64,000 nucleotides of DNA from Paraburkholderia sp. BL23I1N1 (GCF_003610295.1 NZ_RAPV01000001.1:5084001-5148000), one strand, 5' to 3'; positions 44,673 through 55,198 are shown, counted from the stretch's first letter. Translations and numbers: made by a program. Notes: a model not told the origin generated them from the sequence alone.

Positions 44673-46010
44673 ATGAACGAACAACGAACTTTGCTGACGG
44701 GTGGCTGGATCCTGAGCATGGACCCGGCAATCGGCGACCTGCGTAAAGGTGACATCCTCGTCGAGGGGACCGACATCATTGCCGTCGAGTCCCATATCGA
44801 CGCCCCTGATGCAGAGCACGTCGACGCGCGCGGCATGATCGTGCTGCCTGGATTTGTCGACACGCATCGGCACACGTGGCAAACCTGCGTGCGCCATCGC
44901 TATGCGGATATCGATCCGCAGATTTACTTCGCCGAAATGCTGGGCGCGAAAGGCGCCGCGTTCCGGCCGGAGGATGTCTACATCGGGACGATGCTCGGCG
45001 CCGTTTCCGCGCTGGATGGCGGTATCACCACGATGCTCGACTGGTCGCACGTGCAGAACACGCCGGACCATGCGGACGCCGCTGTTCTGGGCTTGCGGGA
45101 TGCAAACATTCGCGGTGTGTTTGCGCACGGTTGGCCGCTGGTGGACGGCGCGTCGTGGATGTTCGACAGCCAGCGCGGCCACCCCGATGACATTCGTCGT
45201 TTGCGCGAACGGTTCTTCTCGTCCGACGATCAACTTCTCACGCTGGCGATGGCGGCGCGCGGCCCTGAAATGGCGCAGCGCGACGTCTGGTTTGCCGATC
45301 TGCAACTCGCCCGCGAACTCGACATCCGTTCGTCCATCCACATGGGCGCCTATGCACGCAATGCGTCCGTGCGGGCCATTGCACAGATGCATGACGCCGG
45401 CGTACTGAGCGACGACCTGACGTTCGTGCATTGCTGCTTTTGCGGTGCGGACGAGATCGCGATGATGGCCGACGCGGGGGTCAGCGCATCGCTCGGTGTG
45501 CACTGCGAACTGAACGCGCAAGGCATCGGCGACATTCCGCTCGATCGACTGCTGGCGGTTGGCATCCGGCCCAGTCTGAGCGGCGACACCGAAACCAAAT
45601 GCTCAGGCGATATGTTCACGCAGATGCGGCATGCGTTCGCCTATTACCGTTCGTGGATGGGCGGCAACCATTCGAGCGTGGCGAACGCGCCGGCCACGCT
45701 TTCGATGCGTGACGTGCTCGAATTCGCCACGGTCGCGGGGGCGCGCGCGAACGGTCTCGATCACAAGGTCGGTTCGCTCACGCCGGGCAAACAGGCCGAC
45801 ATCATCATGATTCGCGGCGACGACCTCAATCTCACACCGGTCTCCGACGCGGTGGGCGCTGTTGTGCTGGCTGCCCACCCGGGCAACGTGGACACGGTTT
45901 TTGTCGCAGGGCGGCCTGTGAAGCGGCATGGCCACATGCTGGATGCCGACCTCGATGCACTGCGGCAACGCGCGTTTGCCTCCCAGCAATACATTCTCGG
46001 CTTGCAATGA
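44673..46010 (+). CDS. amidohydrolase (chlorohydrolase/deaminase-like)
   Basis: Metal-dependent hydrolase of 445 residues of the ATZ/TRZ-MTA deaminase branch. Metal ligands appear as the HxH of GFVDTHRHTWQT (about residue 66), a histidine in SIHMGAYARN, one in FVHCCFCG and the aspartate in RPSLSGDTETK. It keeps the small beta-sandwich at both ends (LLTGGWILSMDPAIGDLRKG and the C-terminal ADIIMIRGDDLNL). It overlaps the following hydrolase gene by four bases. It probably removes an amine, amide or chlorine from a pathway compound. Confidence 0.85.
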   Translation: MNEQRTLLTGGWILSMDPAIGDLRKGDILVEGTDIIAVESHIDAPDAEHVDARGMIVLPGFVDTHRHTWQTCVRHRYADIDPQIYFAEMLGAKGAAFRPEDVYIGTMLGAVSALDGGITTMLDWSHVQNTPDHADAAVLGLRDANIRGVFAHGWPLVDGASWMFDSQRGHPDDIRRLRERFFSSDDQLLTLAMAARGPEMAQRDVWFADLQLARELDIRSSIHMGAYARNASVRAIAQMHDAGVLSDDLTFVHCCFCGADEIAMMADAGVSASLGVHCELNAQGIGDIPLDRLLAVGIRPSLSGDTETKCSGDMFTQMRHAFAYYRSWMGGNHSSVANAPATLSMRDVLEFATVAGARANGLDHKVGSLTPGKQADIIMIRGDDLNLTPVSDAVGAVVLAAHPGNVDTVFVAGRPVKRHGHMLDADLDALRQRAFASQQYILGLQ

Positions 46011-46996
46011 GGGACGTCGACATGCCTCTGCCGCTCGATCCTGAACTGGCCGCTGTTGTGTCCGCGATGCGTGCCGCCAATGCGCCGCCACCATTTTCCG
46101 GCACGCCTGAGCAGGCCCGCGAGCGAATGCGGCGCGCCATCATGGCGTCGCGCGAACGTTTCCAGTTGCCCGTCGTCGGTGCGCTCGAAGATGCACTCGC
46201 GGAGTTTGGCGGCGCCCACGTACCGGTGCGCATCTATCGGCCGCAAGATGCGCGGCCCGGGTTGGCGACGATGGTGTTCTTCCACGGTGGCGGATTCGTG
46301 CTCGGCAGCGTCGAACTGATGGACGACGTTGCACGCAAGCTATGTCGGGACATGAACGCGGTGGTCGTATCTGTCGAGTACCGGCTGGCCCCGGAACATC
46401 CATTTCCTGCTGCGCACGATGACGCGTTGACGGCCACGTTATGGGCTATCCGTAACGTCGCGGCCTTGGGGGGCGACGCGTCGCGTGTTGCGGTGGCGGG
46501 GGAGAGCGCCGGCGGCAACCTGGCTGCTTCCACGGCCCTGACGCTGCGCGACCGGGGAGTCCGCCTCGCGGCACAACTGCTCGTGGTGCCGGGTGTCGAT
46601 CTGGCCCGCGACATCTCCCTGATCGAAGCGAAACGGAGCGACTTCCCGATGCTGTCGCCGTCGGACTTGCGCGATATTTCGCGGCTTTATATGGGGGCTA
46701 ACTTGGCGCAGGCCGCAATGTTTCCGCCATCACCCCTGCACGCTGCGGATTTCACGGGCTTGCCGCCCGCGTTGATCGCCGTTGCCGGACAGGACCCGCT
46801 TCTTGAAGAAGGTCTCGTCTACGCGGAACGTCTTCGCGCTGCGGGCGTTCCGGTACAGGCGCATCGATTCGAAGACATGTTCCATCCATTCTTCGCATTC
46901 TTCGACACTTCGGCGGCGGCGCGCCGCGCGAGTGACGAGATTTGCCACGCCTTTGCCGCGTGGCTTGAGCAATACGCGTTGCCTGTCGCTCAGTGA
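46007..46996 (+). CDS. alpha/beta hydrolase of the hormone-sensitive lipase group
   Basis: Esterase of 329 residues with the HSL oxyanion motif FFHGGGFVLGS, nucleophile elbow VAGESAGGNLAA, acid in AGQDPLLEEG and histidine in FEDMFHPFF. Cytoplasmic. ATGA overlap with the amidohydrolase stop supports the start at 46007, although ATG 46022 is possible. Likely hydrolyses an ester form of the substrate or a pathway intermediate. Confidence 0.87.
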   Translation: MRDVDMPLPLDPELAAVVSAMRAANAPPPFSGTPEQARERMRRAIMASRERFQLPVVGALEDALAEFGGAHVPVRIYRPQDARPGLATMVFFHGGGFVLGSVELMDDVARKLCRDMNAVVVSVEYRLAPEHPFPAAHDDALTATLWAIRNVAALGGDASRVAVAGESAGGNLAASTALTLRDRGVRLAAQLLVVPGVDLARDISLIEAKRSDFPMLSPSDLRDISRLYMGANLAQAAMFPPSPLHAADFTGLPPALIAVAGQDPLLEEGLVYAERLRAAGVPVQAHRFEDMFHPFFAFFDTSAAARRASDEICHAFAAWLEQYALPVAQ

Positions 46997-47036
46997 CAGG
47001 CACACGCCTTTTCATTTCAATGTACTGGAGATCGTT

Positions 47037-47879
47037 ATGCGGTATGTGTCCTTTGTTAAGGATGGGAAATCATTGCTTGGAGTACGCGAGGGCAAAGACA
47101 TTCGTGTGATTGGGGAAGATTCGCTCGAGTCTCTGCTCGCACGCGGTGTCGACCTCGCTACCTATGGGCGCGACCGGGCGAGTGCGGAAGTCGTGAGCGC
47201 AGACGACGTGACTTTTCTGCCGCCGCTTACCCGTCCACCCAAGATCATTTGCATCGGCCTGAACTATGCGGATCACACCAGGGAGAGCAAATACGAGCAA
47301 CCTGACTACCCGACGATCTTCTTCCGCCTTCATACAAGTCTCATTGCCCATCGGCAGCCGATGATCCGGCCGAGCGCATCCGATTCGCTCGACTTCGAGG
47401 GCGAGATCGCTGCGGTGATCGGCAAGGGCGGCCGGTATATCAGCAGGGACGATGCGTTGTCCTGCGTGGCGGGCTACACGCTCTTTAATGATGGCTCGGT
47501 GCGCGAGTACCAGTTCAAGTCTCCGCAATGGACGGTGGGCAAGAACTTCGACGGAACAGGCGCCTTCGGTCCGGATCTGGTCACGGCAGACGAACTGCCT
47601 GCCGGCGCGAAGGGGCTGCGGCTCGAGACGCGTCTGAACGGCGAAGTCGTCCAGTCGGCCAGCACCGACGACATGGTGTTCGACGTCGCCACGCTCATTT
47701 GCATCCTGAGCGAGGCTATTACACTCGAAGCGGGAGACGTGATCGTGACGGGTACACCGTCGGGTATCGGTTGGGCGCGCACGCCGAGACTGCTGATGAA
47801 ACACGGAGACGTCTGCGAAATCAGCGTTGAAGGCATCGGCACGCTGTACAACGAGATCGCAGACGAGAAAGTGGCCTGA
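47037..47879 (+). CDS. fumarylacetoacetate hydrolase family protein
   Basis: FAH-fold enzyme of 280 residues: N-terminal small domain, then CIGLNYADHTRES and metal-binding glutamates around DFEGEIAAVIGKGG, with the C-terminal VIVTGTPSGIGWAR. Such enzymes hydrolyse or decarboxylate acylpyruvates made by ring cleavage. The ATG at 47037 follows CTGGAGAT; the frame is open upstream inside the previous gene but that part is not family-like. Together with the extradiol dioxygenase that follows it fits a meta-cleavage pathway. Confidence 0.9.
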   Translation: MRYVSFVKDGKSLLGVREGKDIRVIGEDSLESLLARGVDLATYGRDRASAEVVSADDVTFLPPLTRPPKIICIGLNYADHTRESKYEQPDYPTIFFRLHTSLIAHRQPMIRPSASDSLDFEGEIAAVIGKGGRYISRDDALSCVAGYTLFNDGSVREYQFKSPQWTVGKNFDGTGAFGPDLVTADELPAGAKGLRLETRLNGEVVQSASTDDMVFDVATLICILSEAITLEAGDVIVTGTPSGIGWARTPRLLMKHGDVCEISVEGIGTLYNEIADEKVA

Positions 47880-47939
47880 AGGACCACATCAATGGATCGC
47901 AGGCGCGGGCGCAGGCGAATCCGATTCCAGGAGATTGTC

Positions 47940-48881
47940 ATGACCAGATCTGCCGTGGCGGCCTCCCGCGCGGGCGTGCATTCGATCGACCACTTCGCGC
48001 TAAATGTGCCCTCGCTCGTTGAAGCGGAGCGATTCTTCAATGCCTTCGGTCTTGACGTCACGACCGTGGGGGCGGGTACGCAAGCACTCGAACTTCGGAG
48101 TGCGGACGGGCATCGTTGGGCGCGCATTTTTTCGGCCGACAGGAAGTCGTTAGCCTATTTAAGCTTCAATTGCTATGCGCGGGATTTGCCTGTGCTGCGT
48201 AAGCAGGCCGCGGCGGCGGGTGCAATATTCGTCGCTTCGGCAAACGGTAACGAAGGCACTGGCTTCTGGTTTCACGACCCGGACGGCAACCTGATACAGG
48301 TCGCGGTTGGCCCCAAAACGAGTCCGGGCAGCAAGACGATCAGCGTGAACACTGGCGCTATGGCGGATGTGCGAGGGGCCTGCACACGTTCCGCCGTACA
48401 ACCTGTCAAACCGCGCCGGCTTTCTCATGTTCTGCTCTTCACGCCGGACGTGCTGCGCGCGGTCGATTTCTATGAGCGGGCGCTCGGTCTGCGTCTGTCG
48501 GATAAATCGCGGGATCTGATCGCATTCACTCATGCCCCGCACGGCTGCGATCATCATCTGGTGGCGTTCGCCAAAAGCCATGCGCGCGGCTGGCACCATT
48601 CGTCGTGGGATGTCGATAACGTCAACGTCGTCGGCCAGGGGGCGGCACAAATGGCGGCGGCTGGCTTCTCCAAAGGGTGGGGGGCCGGGCGGCATGTGCT
48701 TGGCTCGAATTACTTCCACTATGTTCAGGACCCTTGGGGTTCGTTTTGCGAGTACTCGGCGGACATCGATTTTGTCTCGGCTGGACACGAGTGGCCCGCT
48801 GGCGACTTTGATCCAGAAGATTCGCTGTACTTGTGGGGACCGGACGTGCCCGCGAATTTCGTTCACAACACGGAAACGTGA
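47940..48881 (+). CDS. extradiol ring-cleavage dioxygenase (VOC, catechol 2,3-dioxygenase type)
   Basis: Two-domain vicinal oxygen chelate enzyme of 313 residues. The N-terminal domain (SIDHFALNVPSLVEAERFFN) is structural; the C-terminal domain carries the probable Fe(II) ligands: His in RRLSHVLLFTPD, His in GWHHSSWDV and Glu in GSFCEYSADID. It should open a catechol-type ring. The ATG at 47940 follows AGGAGATT. It is the last gene of the cluster before a 610-base gap. Confidence 0.88.
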   Translation: MTRSAVAASRAGVHSIDHFALNVPSLVEAERFFNAFGLDVTTVGAGTQALELRSADGHRWARIFSADRKSLAYLSFNCYARDLPVLRKQAAAAGAIFVASANGNEGTGFWFHDPDGNLIQVAVGPKTSPGSKTISVNTGAMADVRGACTRSAVQPVKPRRLSHVLLFTPDVLRAVDFYERALGLRLSDKSRDLIAFTHAPHGCDHHLVAFAKSHARGWHHSSWDVDNVNVVGQGAAQMAAAGFSKGWGAGRHVLGSNYFHYVQDPWGSFCEYSADIDFVSAGHEWPAGDFDPEDSLYLWGPDVPANFVHNTET

Positions 48882-49492
48882 CAGCTTTCGAGGACGGCAA
48901 CATTGCCGCTCAGCGCCTTCTCGCTCCGCAATGCGGTTACCGTACTGCACTGCGGCTGTTCTCCGAGCGGCTCCGCACGCGCTATATGCGCTTGCGCCTC
49001 GCCAAAATGTCTGTGCAGGCAAGCCAAAGTCTGAACCATAAGGGCAATAACCGTATGACGCTCCTGGTCAATTACGTCGCGACTTCTACTACCAGTTCGC
49101 CAAGCCTCAAGACTTGCCTCGGTACCGTAGACGTGACCGGCGTGGCGATTCGAAGTCTCTTTATCAGTGATCGTGTCGGGTGCACTGCAATTCGTTCGAT
49201 GTCTGAAAGCGAAACCGGTTTGCACAGCATTCGCCCACAGAATTTTCAGAAAATCCCTACCCTAATCTCTCTGCAGAAACCAAATCGCGCGGCCGTATAC
49301 ACACTTATCCTGTACGGGACGTGGCCGTTAAATTTCAGCATTGCGCAAAGAACTACGACGCATGCCTTTCACGGAAACGACATGACCAATCTCGTACGTA
49401 AAACCGGTTTCACGATCGCAGTATTTTTCCGATCGCGCTAGATTGTCCGAAGCAACGATCGGTTACATAACCAGTACATTTTTGGTGAGCTT
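48882..49492. other. intergenic region, no gene seen
   Basis: About 610 bases with no convincing coding region. Composition becomes less GC-rich towards the right, consistent with the promoter region of the exported-protein gene. Confidence 0.5.
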
Positions 49493-51886
49493 ATGAGACC
49501 AGGACTAGTGAAGAATATTTTGCGAAAGCTCGCAGTCGTTGGCATCTCAGCCATTGCGACATGGGGATGCCTCATGGGGGCCGCGCGTGCGACAACCCCC
49601 GTGATTGATACATTGAGTTTCGGCGATCCTGCGGCCGAGTCCGCGCATGCCTTGACTACGGGTTTTTTTCCTATTCAGGCAAACGTTTCACCGATTCCCA
49701 CCAACCCTTCGGTGGGTGCTCCAAGTGATGTGATCGCGGGGGGCCTCGGCCAGAAAGCACGGCGACTGCTGCCCCGCACGCCGAACCCGGACTATTACGG
49801 CGGCGAGATGACGTTCACCATGGCCGTCGATCCGGTCCGACAGAACTATTTCACGATCAAGATGTGGGGTTCGGAGACCTCGCAGTCGTGGCTGATTCTG
49901 AACGTCAATGGCTATGAGGTCGGCGGCCGTCGCATGACTCACGACGAGGAGATGCTGTCGAACAACAATGGCTGGTACCCGGATCGCTTCATTTACCGCA
50001 CAGTCCGCATTCCGCTCAAACTCACCACGGGGCAGAATCACGTCACGATAAAGGTGCGCTCGGTCGGCTTCATTGCGTATTACGGCCCTGTCAACTACGA
50101 CACATACCAGAAGCGAATGGATGCGGCGACAGTGGGTATTTACAGTGCCTACATGCATACCACCGGATATCTGGATGTATCCTCCGAAGTTCAGGGTTCA
50201 GCGCCGGCGGCGACCACGAAGACGACCTCGTCAACGGACGAGGCCAACTGGCTGTCGGGCTTCAAGGCGAACGTCAACAAGCAACTGACCTCGAAGATGT
50301 CGACGTCCCCGTCGTCGCTGACGCCAAACGATCTCGATTATCTCGCGCGAGCCTACTCGGTGACCTGGACGACCGCTTACAGGAATCAGGCGGCGGTAAA
50401 TCAGGTCGTCGCGGGCATGGACGCCTTGGTATCGGCCTACGCTGCCGCGCCGACCACTTACATCGGGTCGCATGGCAACGACAGCTGGGGTGGCTATTTT
50501 GGTAAATCCGGCAACGCGATCCGGCTCTTGTGGCCGCAGGTGCGCGATCTGATGGCCCAGACCGTGAACTATGGCGGGAGTATTGGGACAACTACGCGCC
50601 AGACGGCGTGGGCGAACGCGCTGCGCGCCAGCGTCGATTACGGCCGGTTCCACCGTCTGGTATTTGCCAATCAGGAGATCTACACCACAACCAGCATCTA
50701 TCTGGCGAATGCTGGCCTTTTGCTGGTCGACTCGTCCCAGGCTCTTCTCGAACAGGAAGCACGCCGGTACCTGTACGAGGGTTTCGGCATCAGCCCCTGG
50801 CTGGGCAGCGACCAACCCGGCGAAGGACCGGTCCCGGTACGCGGTACGTCGCCTAACGGTCCTAACTGGTATCAGGTCACCAGCCGCGGAACGACGAAAG
50901 AAACCTGTCTCGTCGGCGGTGATTATGGTGAACAGGGCGGCGCCGCATTCTATCTCGGACAGGTTATTGGCGACGACCAGCTGAAAGCGCAGGGCATCAA
51001 GATGTTGCGCGCTCGCGCGGCGCTTCGCTATCCCGCCGTTGATTCGAATGGCAACCTCGTGTCCTACGTCGCTGAGCCGATCGGCTGTCGTAACGACTGG
51101 GAGCTAAACTGGCATGTGGCGTATCTGGGCCATCTCGGCGATCCGGTGCTCGTAGGCGCGGCCGGTGCTGCGGTGATCGGTAACGACCTGATGGGATATG
51201 CGCAGCAGGCATTTGGCGAAGGCCAACTGCTTGGCCAACTGACGGTTGGGGGAGGTGGCAGTGACATCGTGCAGTTCCCGGATGCGTACGCGGCTTTCAG
51301 AGCGCAACCGACAACGGGCATCGTGCTTCCGATGACATCTGGACAGCCCGATTTCGCGTGGACCGACGAAGAAAACATGGTGGTCGCGGCAAAGCATGGT
51401 GAAGAGCGCTTGTGGGCTGTTTTGGACTGGACGTGCTCGGACGCCATCAACAATCTCGCCAAGATTTTCGTGACCACTCCACAGAACGCGCGTCTCGCGG
51501 AGGTGAGCCTCGATGACCTGCGATATACGCCGGCTGGGTACACCGTAACGCGCAACGGATCGGTTGACAACACACCGCCGCACGGCAGGCAGCCGCCAGA
51601 CAATCCCGTGCTCGCAAACATTGGAGATGTGCTGCCCGCCGCAATGCGACCGGAGCTTGCGAAAGTGCCGCCTAACAACTTCGACGGTGGCCGCGGTACC
51701 GGTTACACACTCAGGTATGGGCACTGGCTCATCGCCATCAATGCGCATCCGACGCAGACTTACACGATGCGTGCGCCGCAGGGATTCACTGGGGGCGTCG
51801 ACCTGGTATCGGGAATAAGCATGGGTGCAACCGTAACGCTGCAGCCTAAGACCTCCGCTGTCTTTTATCTGGGCAACACCAACTGA
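49493..51886 (+). CDS. large exported protein of unknown function
   Basis: Protein of 797 residues with an N-terminal signal peptide (basic start, hydrophobic VVGISAIATWGCLMGAA, cleavage near ARA before TTPVID). A beta-rich N-terminal half (about 35-240; MTFTMAVDPVRQNYFTIKMW) is followed by a helical region with HGNDSWGGYFGKSGNAIRLL and VDYGRFHRLVFANQE, then a C-terminal beta part ending TLQPKTSAVFYLGN. This beta/helical-toroid/beta order recalls polysaccharide lyases and some glycoside hydrolases, but I see no diagnostic motif. It stands alone between two aromatic clusters. Expression context unknown. Confidence 0.75.
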   Translation: MRPGLVKNILRKLAVVGISAIATWGCLMGAARATTPVIDTLSFGDPAAESAHALTTGFFPIQANVSPIPTNPSVGAPSDVIAGGLGQKARRLLPRTPNPDYYGGEMTFTMAVDPVRQNYFTIKMWGSETSQSWLILNVNGYEVGGRRMTHDEEMLSNNNGWYPDRFIYRTVRIPLKLTTGQNHVTIKVRSVGFIAYYGPVNYDTYQKRMDAATVGIYSAYMHTTGYLDVSSEVQGSAPAATTKTTSSTDEANWLSGFKANVNKQLTSKMSTSPSSLTPNDLDYLARAYSVTWTTAYRNQAAVNQVVAGMDALVSAYAAAPTTYIGSHGNDSWGGYFGKSGNAIRLLWPQVRDLMAQTVNYGGSIGTTTRQTAWANALRASVDYGRFHRLVFANQEIYTTTSIYLANAGLLLVDSSQALLEQEARRYLYEGFGISPWLGSDQPGEGPVPVRGTSPNGPNWYQVTSRGTTKETCLVGGDYGEQGGAAFYLGQVIGDDQLKAQGIKMLRARAALRYPAVDSNGNLVSYVAEPIGCRNDWELNWHVAYLGHLGDPVLVGAAGAAVIGNDLMGYAQQAFGEGQLLGQLTVGGGGSDIVQFPDAYAAFRAQPTTGIVLPMTSGQPDFAWTDEENMVVAAKHGEERLWAVLDWTCSDAINNLAKIFVTTPQNARLAEVSLDDLRYTPAGYTVTRNGSVDNTPPHGRQPPDNPVLANIGDVLPAAMRPELAKVPPNNFDGGRGTGYTLRYGHWLIAINAHPTQTYTMRAPQGFTGGVDLVSGISMGATVTLQPKTSAVFYLGNTN

Positions 51887-52305
51887 GGAAGAACTGGTTT
51901 CGGCTGCCTTGAACGACCCCGCCGTTCGGGCAGCCGATGGGGTCGCGGCTCACGAGCTCCGCGTTTTATACAGTTTTGAGAAGCGTGGGCGGCAAGCGCC
52001 CAAGTGAGTCCGCCTAGCGTCGGGGCAGAGTAACGTTCTTCCGACTTTCATCGGCTTAGCCGAGTGGCGTCGTTTGCGCGGGGACTTCCGTGATCCTCGC
52101 CGCTTGGGATCGCCTATGTACGTCTGGCCGTTCAGGGCCGCACCTCGTCGTCCGAGGCGTAGGGATACTACGGAAGTAATCCCGATGCAGGAGGGTTATA
52201 GTTAGGCATCGACTGATGCTAAATTTGCATCACCAATATCTTATGCGCGACCGTAATTGTTCTGTCAGGACTCCCACGGTAGTTGACGCCCTACATTGCT
52301 TTGCT
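51887..52305. other. intergenic region upstream of LysR gene
   Basis: About 420 bases, no gene seen. A small dyad GCATC-N4-GATGC (52206-52219) about 90 bases upstream of the LysR start may be an operator. Confidence 0.45.
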
Positions 52306-53205
52306 ATGAAACTTCAGTCGCTCCATGAATTCCTGGCCGTCGCCGATCGCGGCAGCCTTCGGGCAGCAGCCCGTCACCTTGGTACCGGACAGCCCGCTAT
52401 AAGTCGAAGCATCCGTGAGCTCGAACGGGAACTTGGCGTCGTGTTATTTGAGCGCAGCGCCGCCGGTGTGCGCCTCACGTCCATGGGCGAAACGTTCTTG
52501 CGCCGCGCGAGTGCAGTGCGTACTGAACTGCAGCGGGCAAAAGAGGAGCTTGACCAGATGCGTGGAGAAACGCACGGTCACGTGACGCTGGCTTGCTCTA
52601 GCGTTCCTCATCTGGCTTTGCTACCCGACTCACTGCGGCCGTTTCGCCGGCGATTTCCGGGCGTGAAACTGAACGTCATCGACTCGGTTTTTCCTGGCAT
52701 CGAGCTGCGCCTGCGAGACGGCACCGTCGATTTTTATGTGGGCCCAGTCCCGAAGGACGTCTCCGGTGAGCTGGCAGTAGTCAAGCTGTTCGATAACATT
52801 CGCGTCATTGTGGGACGCAAGGGGCACCCGCTGGCCAATGCGGGGACGCTGCGCAACCTCGTCGACGCAGAGTGGATAACGACCTCGATTACTCACAAGG
52901 CGGAGGAGGAGCTCGGCCCTCTCTTTGCCGAACACGGACTGCCTGCGCCCCGTCTCGTAATGCAGGCTCACTCGGCGCTGACCTTCCTGGTTGCGATGGC
53001 CAGTTCCGAGCTTCTTATGATGCTTCCGATACAGTGGCCCAATGCGACGCTGTGGAAGGACGTCCTGCAGGTCATCCCCGTTAGTGAGGTTCTGCCGGCT
53101 CCACCCATATGCCTTGTCTACCGGCATGGCTTGCCGCTGACACCGGCCGCCTCCCATCTTTGCGACCTGATCCAGAGGGCGGCACATCATCTCGCAACGC
53201 AATAG
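52306..53205 (+). CDS. LysR family transcriptional regulator
   Basis: LTTR of 299 residues. Winged helix: KLQSLHEFLAVADRGSLRAA, ARHLGTGQPAISRSIRELER; substrate-binding domain from HVTLACSSVP. Of the GbpR/PcaQ-like type by feel of the N-terminus. I chose the ATG at 52306 as the classical LysR start; the frame is open 90 bases upstream. It points in the same direction as the MFS-led aromatic cluster that follows after about 555 bases and is its likely regulator. Confidence 0.92.
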   Translation: MKLQSLHEFLAVADRGSLRAAARHLGTGQPAISRSIRELERELGVVLFERSAAGVRLTSMGETFLRRASAVRTELQRAKEELDQMRGETHGHVTLACSSVPHLALLPDSLRPFRRRFPGVKLNVIDSVFPGIELRLRDGTVDFYVGPVPKDVSGELAVVKLFDNIRVIVGRKGHPLANAGTLRNLVDAEWITTSITHKAEEELGPLFAEHGLPAPRLVMQAHSALTFLVAMASSELLMMLPIQWPNATLWKDVLQVIPVSEVLPAPPICLVYRHGLPLTPAASHLCDLIQRAAHHLATQ

Positions 53206-53760
53206 TCTGCCCGGTGTGCGGGTCGCCGGTCGCTGAACGTGGCTTACTCACGCCGATCGCTTGAGCGAGCTCTGCCAAGCGGCACGAAGAGATCGCTGAC
53301 GAACCTATACCACCACGCTCGCGTCGATCGTTTCATGACGGCGTTCAATGTCGGAGGGATTTCATTCGCAGGCTGTCAGTTCTTGCCCGTTCGGCCCAGA
53401 TTGCAGGGAGGGCTGCAACGCAAACCCACAATGTACTGCTCCATTTGGTTTAAGTAATTACCTAGTTCGACACTAGATTTACCTGAGGTCGACCTCGGCC
53501 CGAGGAGTCACGTGAAATATTGCATTTGATCGCTGGCGGAATATGTCCCGATGACGGGCCGCCGGGCGCACTGTCGCGGTGCACATCTGCAGTAAGCCTG
53601 ATCCAAGGGGTGATCAATTTTCGGGATCGCTCAAGCGATTTCGCCATCTTCCAGAATCGGGCTGGGATTCCTAGCATGGACGCATGATGTCATCTGAAAG
53701 ACACGCGCCGGATGCTCGGGGTTCTTATCAATTGACCACAATTAAGAGAACGGAGACAGT
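53206..53760. other. intergenic region before second aromatic cluster
   Basis: About 555 bases without a convincing gene. Probably holds the cluster's promoter; no clear operator dyad was found. Confidence 0.45.
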
Positions 53761-55035
53761 GTGTTTAAAACTAGCAAATTCAATCCATGGTTAATAGTAG
53801 TTGCCTCGTTCTGCAGTTTGTTTCTGGGAATGGGGACAATTGGCTATGTACTCGGAGTTTTCCTGAAACCAATAAGTGTCGAGCTGGGTATCGGGCGATC
53901 GATTATCTCGGCGGGCATATTGACGGCTTCCCTGGTAAACGCTGCTGGGAGCCCTTTCATCGGGATCGCTCTTGATCGGTGGGGGTCGCGGAAAGTGCTT
54001 CTTCCCATGGCGGCATTGTTCGCGGCGGTGATAGCATCTTTTTCAATGCTTGTTCCTTCATCTGTTTTGATAATGGCGCTCTTCGTGCTGCTGGGATTTT
54101 CAGGCGTCGCGATGACCCCAATTCCATACGCGCGGGGTATCAGTCTATGGTTCGATGAACGACGTGGGTTGGCACTGGGCTTGTCTATCGCAGGCATTGG
54201 ACTCGGCATTGCCATCGTGCCAAAACTTGCGGGTTTTTTAATTGCGACCCAAGGCTGGCGCCATGCATTCCTGATATTGGCAGCCATTGTTCTTTGCGCT
54301 GCATTTATTCCCATTGCGGTCTGTATGAAAGAGCCTTCCGAGGTCAACACTGACCAGGACTCGAAAGCCGCGGTTACGATTCCGGGGGTGGAAGCAAGGG
54401 CCGCATTCAAGACGTGGCGGTTCTGGGCCATGACTCTCGCTTTTTTCTTCGCAATTGTCGCCATCAACGGATGTGTAAGCCACCTGGTTGCACTGCTAAC
54501 GGACCGGGGAATGCCAGCTGCGGACGCGGCCTCGGCTATTGCCCTAATCGGCTTGTCGGCGCTGATTAGTCGCCTGGTTTCCGGCTGGCTGCTCGATCGC
54601 GTATCTGGTGTGAAGCTCGCTGTATTTTTCTTTCTCGCCCCTGCCTGCGGAATTGCATTAATTGCAAGTGGGGTCATGGGCTTCATTCCTTTTGTCGGTG
54701 CCATTCTCTGCGGGATAGCGATTGGGGGCGAAGTCGACCTGCTGGCGTACTTTGTCGGTCGTTATTTTGGCCTGAAACACTTTGGCGAAATCTACGGATT
54801 GATCTTCGCGGCATTCTCTGCAGGATTTGGCGTCGGGCCATTTATAAGCGGCATCGTTTTCGACAAAACTCACAGCTACGGCTTCGCATTTGCCATTTAC
54901 ATTGGGCTATTGGTTTTGGCGGCGGCCTTGGTCTCACGCCTCGGCCCGTACGAGTATCCCGCGCGTCGCCATGCCGTGAGACAAGCCGGCCCGATGCGTT
55001 CGGACCGCTCCGATCAACCACAACCACATGCTTGA
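53761..55035 (+). CDS. MFS transporter (OFA/monocarboxylate-like)
   Basis: Inner-membrane transporter of 424 residues with 12 predicted helices, similar in layout to oxalate:formate antiporter-like and CynX-like carriers. Start is GTG at 53761, six bases after CGGAGA. Conserved loops: ALDRWGSRKVLLP and the second-half WLLDRVSGVKL. Composition is noticeably less GC-rich than the enzymes that follow. First gene of the second aromatic cluster; likely imports the growth substrate. Confidence 0.87.
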   Translation: MFKTSKFNPWLIVVASFCSLFLGMGTIGYVLGVFLKPISVELGIGRSIISAGILTASLVNAAGSPFIGIALDRWGSRKVLLPMAALFAAVIASFSMLVPSSVLIMALFVLLGFSGVAMTPIPYARGISLWFDERRGLALGLSIAGIGLGIAIVPKLAGFLIATQGWRHAFLILAAIVLCAAFIPIAVCMKEPSEVNTDQDSKAAVTIPGVEARAAFKTWRFWAMTLAFFFAIVAINGCVSHLVALLTDRGMPAADAASAIALIGLSALISRLVSGWLLDRVSGVKLAVFFFLAPACGIALIASGVMGFIPFVGAILCGIAIGGEVDLLAYFVGRYFGLKHFGEIYGLIFAAFSAGFGVGPFISGIVFDKTHSYGFAFAIYIGLLVLAAALVSRLGPYEYPARRHAVRQAGPMRSDRSDQPQPHA

Positions 55036-55198
55036 TACGAGAAACAGTCGCGGATGGTTTTGATACACCGCTACGGGTTTCCATAGCGGGTAGGAAAGAA
55101 GCGGCGGGACGACGCGTGCATTCTGGCGACAGTGCAAGCCATGCGTTCCCTGTCGAGGCGGTCACAATGGACGATCATTTGGATGAGGTTTGAAGAGA

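Noticed and set aside
48833..49441. 202-codon open frame across the gap after the dioxygenase gene
   Set aside because: Starts inside the dioxygenase gene in another frame and has no domain or ribosome binding site.
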